DNA from: Epiperipatus broadwayi
Lineage: Eukaryota > Onychophora > Udeonychophora > Euonychophora > Peripatidae
Length of the DNA stretch: 64,000 nt
Assembly: GCA_028023455.1 (NCBI GenBank)
Contig: JAQFVV010012981.1
Coordinates: forward strand, 209,501 to 273,500
Reading direction: 5' to 3'
Numbering within the stretch: the stretch's first letter is position 1; each line of letters starts with the position of its first letter. The position numbers and the translations under genes were made by a program. This document shows, one piece after another, positions 58,536-64,000 of this stretch. The notes under the pieces are model-generated. The model searched no databases. It was not told the origin of the DNA and saw only the letters and a program-made list of their open reading frames with translations.

Positions 58536-61500
58536 TATTATTATTATTATTATTATTTAAAGTCATTATAGATTCTTTTTATAAATAATGATTATTTTTA
58601 TTAAATGACAATTTAAAAAGAAATTCAATTGTTGAATTTAAAATAGTAATTTTAAAGAATTGACAATTATTTGTTTAAAATTATTCTAAATATACTGTAG
58701 ATTCATTTACTATTTTATTGGCAAGTAGATTACCATGATTTATTAAGAAAACTGTTTTGATCATGTGACCTAAATCATTGGCTATTGAATTTAAAAAGGA
58801 AAACCTTGGATTTTAAAACTCTCAAAAGGATCTTGTAAATAAATAGTTGTTGTCCCAAGAATTTGGGAACCAAGACTCATATTGATAATCTATTTCTTCA
58901 TGTTTTTATATATCAAAAAGAGGACTATTTTATGATCATCAACTGTTGCAAAGTCATGATTTCCCTACATCTTTGATTAGACCTATCTTCTATATTTTAA
59001 ACAAAGCACTAAAAAGAATGAAGGATTATCTGCTATATGCTAAATTTGAATAACATTAATGGTAAATAAGTTAAAACTACAAAACAATCTATACATCTTT
59101 ATTAAATATTTTTTAAATTTATAATAAATAGTTTTTTTACATAAACATTGTCAATTTTTAAATATGAGATCAGTCACTGTGTGTAATTATTAAAGCTATA
59201 TGCAAGTAATATTTTCAAATTATTTTAAATATAACATTAAAAATAATACAAATGTAATAAATGATAGTTTATTTTTATTTTATGGACATAATATTTCAAT
59301 ACAGATTACGAAATATATAATCTGTCTTATTTAATGATATTTATAATTTTAAATAATGATTGTTTAAATGGTAATAAATATTTAATTTATATATATGGTA
59401 TTTGGCTAATACTGTATGTATTGGCAACTGAGATATTATTGATATGTGTAGCTTGATATTTGTTTATTAACTCCAGTTACAAATTTCCAATGGCTTCATT
59501 TTATAATGATTTTGTTTTGTAGTGAATACTTACTTAAGCATGTCTAATGTTTATATCTTTATAAATAATATGGCTATAATGATGAATTAATTAAATATTT
59601 TATATATGATGTTTTTGAGTTTTTATGTCATTATCTAGAATATTATAGTAGAGAGTTAAGCTTATATATAACAGAATCTCAACATTACTTAAGTTTATCG
59701 CCCTCAGTGTATAGGTTACTGTGATACTAAGTATTGAGATAAGGATAGTTTAGTATTTCTTGGCAATGTCTCATATTGTTGATCATACATGTGCTTGTTG
59801 ATTTTGATGTATTAATTTAAACATTGGTAACTATTACAATGACATTATTGTTATTTTATTTTTCTTAAATAATTTTGTTTAATAATAAATTATTTTGCTT
59901 CTTTTATTACTGACTATTACTTGAATTATAAAATACAAAATATTGATTTACCAAATTAATAGATGTCCAAATGTAACTCATGCTGGGTAAATTTGTCTTT
60001 AACTCTAACATTTATTATTAATTAGAAAAGCTTCATTTTGTAATTCATAACTTCCCAATATTTGTTTGTAATTGTGACTTTGCTAATAAACAATTTCTTT
60101 CTTAGTATTAACAACATTAAATTCCAATTTGTTATTGGAAAGAAGTCTAGATTTATTATCTAGCGTGCCTACTAAAATTATGTATGGAACTCTTTATCCA
60201 TTGCAATCTATATATTGTTTTGTGAGAATAGTAGACACAAGACCTTTAGTTGAGAAAAGTAAAAAGAAAAAAATTCGTTCAATCAATTAAAGAAACCTTT
60301 GTGCTTAATGTGACCCTTCGAATTTTTTAATCAAATAATCATAGGATAATATTTATTATAAAGAAATACGTTACCCAAACATTAAATTATTTTTAATATA
60401 ATAAATTATTGATAACAAAATATGCAAAAAAGTGTGAGCACAGAGAAAGACGAATAGAGAATTATATACATATTTTAACATAAAAAATTATCATTTCCGG
60501 TATTGATTATCCATTTTTACATATAAATGTCCTAAAATATTTTCATCATTGTCTATTTTTGCAGTTGTTTTCTAACCTTATATATAAAAAAAAAAATTAT
60601 ACCTGTTATCAGGATACAGTTTGACCTAATTCGCATAAAATATTTTACTTATCAAAAAATAAAATCCTTGAAAAAATGAAAAACTTCAAATAATTATGCG
60701 TCACAATAATTTTTTTTCAATATAAATAACTATTAATAAATGGTTGACAAGACTATAATTTTAAGCGGCAAATAATTGGTTCGTTTAGCATAGCCAAACA
60801 TTATGCGAAGTATTACATTTCCAAATGTTTTAACATAGTTTATAAATTAAAAACGTTTTATTTTTCAGGATTTATTTTACCATATAGTTTCACATTTCTA
60901 AATGTAATAAAAAGCATTAGAAATTTTCAATCATCTAGTAATAATAAATCATATTTAATGCGTGGTTTTAAATGATGACGTCATTTTGTTGTTGTTGTTG
61001 TTTCTTATTTGTATTGTAAATAGTTTATTATAATTTTTAATTTATAAATCACTTTACGTCTTGAATAAATGAATAAAAAAAAAACACCAAGTTTACAAAA
61101 ATTAATTTTCTTTTTAAAAAAATAAATAATAAATGTTTCTACAAATTAATAAATACATAAACACACATGTATAAAAATACGTTTTATAAATTTTAGTTAC
61201 AAAATATTTTGTTTTAAAAATACTTTACAAACAGTTTTTTTAGAACCGTTATATCCTATTGTGCCTCTGTTTGGACAAAAAGAGTCACAGTAAGCTTCTG
61301 GATACTCATTGACTAATATCATGAAAAATATTAACCACATTCAAGTCCATTTCATGCAGTAGCTCTGCATCTTTTTGTATATTTCTTCACAAATATTAGA
61401 AGACAAGTTTTCTTCTAGAAAATATTATTGACACAGGGTCTTGTTAACTACTTAAGAAAACTAGGATCAAAGTTTTTCTTTTGGATAATCAACTAAGACA

Positions 61501-61903
61501 TTTTTTAAATAGCTGAAGAATTATGCTCAAGAAATTGATTCTTTGTGTGAGACTCTACACAGTTTTTCCCCTCTAGATCCCAATAATAAGAGTAGATTTT
61601 AATATTCTTAAATGCTATAGGAATATTATTAAGTTCAGTACTACTAATGGTTATTTAGTTTATTCTACTTCATTTATGGAATTTAATACTTCTATAAATT
61701 AATGAATTAATGTGATTGTAGCCAAACACAAACTATAAATGACTTAATTAATGAATTATCTAATTTGTGCATACAATGGTAAAATTGAAAAATTCAATAA
61801 AGCTACTACAAAATTGATCTGCTGATTGGAATTTCAACCAATTTCTTTTTAATATTTGTTAAGTAATAATAATCTATATCTAAAAATATTATAAAAATAA
61901 TAT
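57956..61903. other. AT-rich stretch with an (ATC)n(ATT)n microsatellite
   Basis: (ATC)n followed by (ATT)n lies at 58499-58557. GATGACGTCATT at 60973-60984 contains a full CRE-type palindrome (TGACGTCA), isolated. No gene, exon or transposon was recognised in almost 4 kb. Confidence 0.5.
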
Positions 61904-62144
61904 ACCATTTTCACAGAAGCAAAACTCTCCACCACTCAGTGCAAGTCAGAGTTGTCAATGGATGTAGAAAGGTTTGTGCATAAAATCCCAATCTAGTACC
62001 TACTTATCCAACATTCCCAGACTAGGGATTTTATGCACAAACCTTCCTGCCTCTATTGATAATTCTGACTTGCATTGAATGGTGCTACTGTATGGAGAGT
62101 TTTGCACTTGTGAAAAACAGCTTGTGTAAGCATAAAAAATGGTG
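61904..62144. repeat. Fold-back element, arms of about 95-120 bp
   Basis: 61904-61998 and 62021-62144 are inverted copies: AAAACTCTCC, TGCAAGTCAGA, AGGTTTGTGCATAAAATCCC and the complement on the right arm. The loop is only about 22 bp. The right arm has an extra insertion around 62115-62130. No ORF. Probably a fold-back or MITE-type element, or a hairpin formed by inverted duplication. Confidence 0.65.
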
Positions 62145-64000
62145 ATCATGTGATGTTGAATGGTTTAATATACCATCTTATATTATCTTTTCATATAAGA
62201 TTTAATCTTAAATTTATTTAACCATCACATTATATCTCCATGTTAAAAAAATAAGCAAAAGCAAAAACAATATTATAAAATAGTTTTCCAAAATTTTAGT
62301 TTGTTACTCAGTGAAACAAAATCAACATTCTTATTTAATCAGTACAAAGAATATTTGGATTGATTAGAAGGAATGAATTGGCATAATTCTAAAAATAGTT
62401 ATGGCTAAAATAAATTGAAGTAACAAACTCAAAGTAATATTAATATAGATAACTGAATTATTCCCTAGTTTCCATGTTCAACACATTTTTTTTCCATTAA
62501 AAAGGTCAGGCTCTTACTGTGATTTAAGATTTTATATGAAAAAATATTTTGGTCTACAATATCTAGTGAAGAAAATATTAACTCAATTCAGATCTTTGAC
62601 AAATTGATTTGAAGTGATTTATATTTAAATTGACAAAGCAGAATTATTTTTTCTCATTTTAAGTGAGTAAATGTCAAATATGTAACCTTTAAAGTGATGA
62701 ACACCCAGTATAGTTAATACAAATAGTTGAGATACCCTTAAGAGTAATGTTCAATAAACTTTTACAGCATAGGTTTTTACAGTAAGAAAACTTTTTTTTA
62801 GGGTAGCCAAAATTGTATATTGAAAGGTGTCTTGAGCTACAATATCCAAATAAATAAATGTTGAATCAGCTAAAATATTTAAGGCAAATTGATTAGAACT
62901 AATTAATTATTTCTGTAAAAAGTTTATAGTATTTATTAATAACAAATTATATTTTTTTAAAAAAAAGAATATTACAAACTAATTACAAACTGGAAATTTG
63001 GACTAATAATGTAATTTATGTAGATGTCAAGTATATTAATATTTTTTAAATAATATTATTTATATTTCACATTGTATTACCATTTGTAAACCCAGATTCC
63101 TAAAATATATAAGAAATTAATATTCAGTTTCACTTCAATAATTATTTTATAAAATTGTTTTAAATAGATTGTACTGTATTTAGGTAAGAAATATTTATAT
63201 TAAAATGTGGTTTATATTATTAGTATGTAAGTTGCTAATACCCATGAGTGTTAATGTATAAAGGTTGAGCTCACTTTATAAAGATTACTATTTGAATAAT
63301 GGTCAATTCTCCCATAGATATCCTGATACTTATTATAACTCTTAATTTAAATTTTGTTTAATTCTCTTTATTATTTATATAACCTCAAGTTGGAAACAAT
63401 TTTATTTACCATTCATTAATTCATTTATTTTGTTAATAAATATATTTTTTAAATTCTAGTATTGTTTTTTTAAATTTTATTTTATATATTCTAAAATCCT
63501 GGTTACTCCTGTGATCATTATGGTTTCGTATGTCTATGCTAAATTAGTCATAAGCTTTTTAAAATATCCATAGGTATATGTGCATAATTGCCTATTCTAT
63601 GTCATTAGCAATGTTATACCACTTTCATACCACATACAAATAAATCTTATATATTTGGAGGTCTGAAACTAAATGTACAATTTTCCTATCTTAGGCATTC
63701 ATCATAGAGAATAAAAATGATTAAACATACAGTGATAAAACATAGACTAATCACAGTAATCATCATAACTTGTAGTATAAAAAGTAAAATAATATTTCAG
63801 TATAAAAAAGAAATATTAAAATAAATCTTAGATAACAGACATAAATAATACCAAGTGGAAGATGAATGAGAATGAGATATGTGACTTAAAGAAAATAAGA
63901 AATGATTGACAAAAATAATATAATGATATAGTTTAGAATATAAGATTTAATCAGAATAGTCACAGATAATTTGAGTATACAATTGGCCAAATAATGAAAA
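62145..64000. other. AT-rich stretch, no gene recognised
   Basis: Nothing supportable on either strand. Confidence 0.5.

Noticed and set aside
58499-58557. ATC/ATT repeat as a LINE tail
   Set aside because: No LINE coding sequence precedes it on either strand; treated as a plain microsatellite.

Overview
The window is animal nuclear DNA, very AT-rich (roughly three quarters A+T by eye), with no host gene, tRNA or rRNA that I can support. Everything recognisable is a transposable element, a relic of one, or a simple repeat. The mix of Penelope-like elements (PLEs) with GIY-YIG endonuclease, RTE-type LINEs, a ZBED5-like hAT, Ty3/Gypsy pol debris and a Gypsy-like non-autonomous LTR family points to an invertebrate metazoan. 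I cannot name the species from sequence alone. The window is probably intergenic or intronic.

Layout. 1-4770: unannotated apart from a near-perfect palindrome (2262-2717). 4780-13405: GATA-rich minisatellites around two PLE fragments. One PLE (minus strand) is split by a complete non-autonomous LTR retrotransposon at 5796-11384, with 2.45-kb LTRs, a 4-bp target duplication, a primer-binding site, a 0.69-kb interior and no ORF. 13406-17080: a decayed LTR of the same family, a hammerhead ribozyme candidate (15215-15277) and a second PLE with frameshifted RT and GIY-YIG. 17129-18949: candidate solo LTR. 20190-21330 and 26300-28587: two RTE-type LINE copies, minus and plus. 29049-31163: solo LTR, inverted. 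31180-32250: PLE terminal repeats with decayed hammerheads. 34072-35355: candidate solo LTR. 35383-37854: diverged direct repeat around a coiled-coil fragment. 40780-43165: dead hAT. 43583-43915: small PLE insertion with a long target duplication. 47936-48440: PLE terminal repeats. 49075-50205: dead Gypsy RNase H/integrase. 50322-50563: an (ATT)n tract of about 80 units. 50811-51360 and 61904-62144: fold-back elements. 53000-54130: a third PLE lineage. 54136-56269: another LTR copy. 57250-57955: a PLE of the first lineage. The remaining stretches show nothing I can name.

The most interesting signals are RNA-level structures in the non-coding parts of these elements. (i) A well-formed type I hammerhead lies at 15215-15277, with two decayed relatives at 31.3-31.8 kb. 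(ii) A stem-loop between a UGANRA-like box and a GAAA box recurs in the terminal repeats of every PLE lineage here. (iii) A hairpin in the LTR leader keeps its pairing through compensatory changes among copies of different age. (iv) LTR 5' ends fold on themselves (TGTAAC...GTTACA). The LTR family also keeps a CCAAT-TATA promoter and a predicted R region of about 1.8 kb, although the element has no coding capacity.
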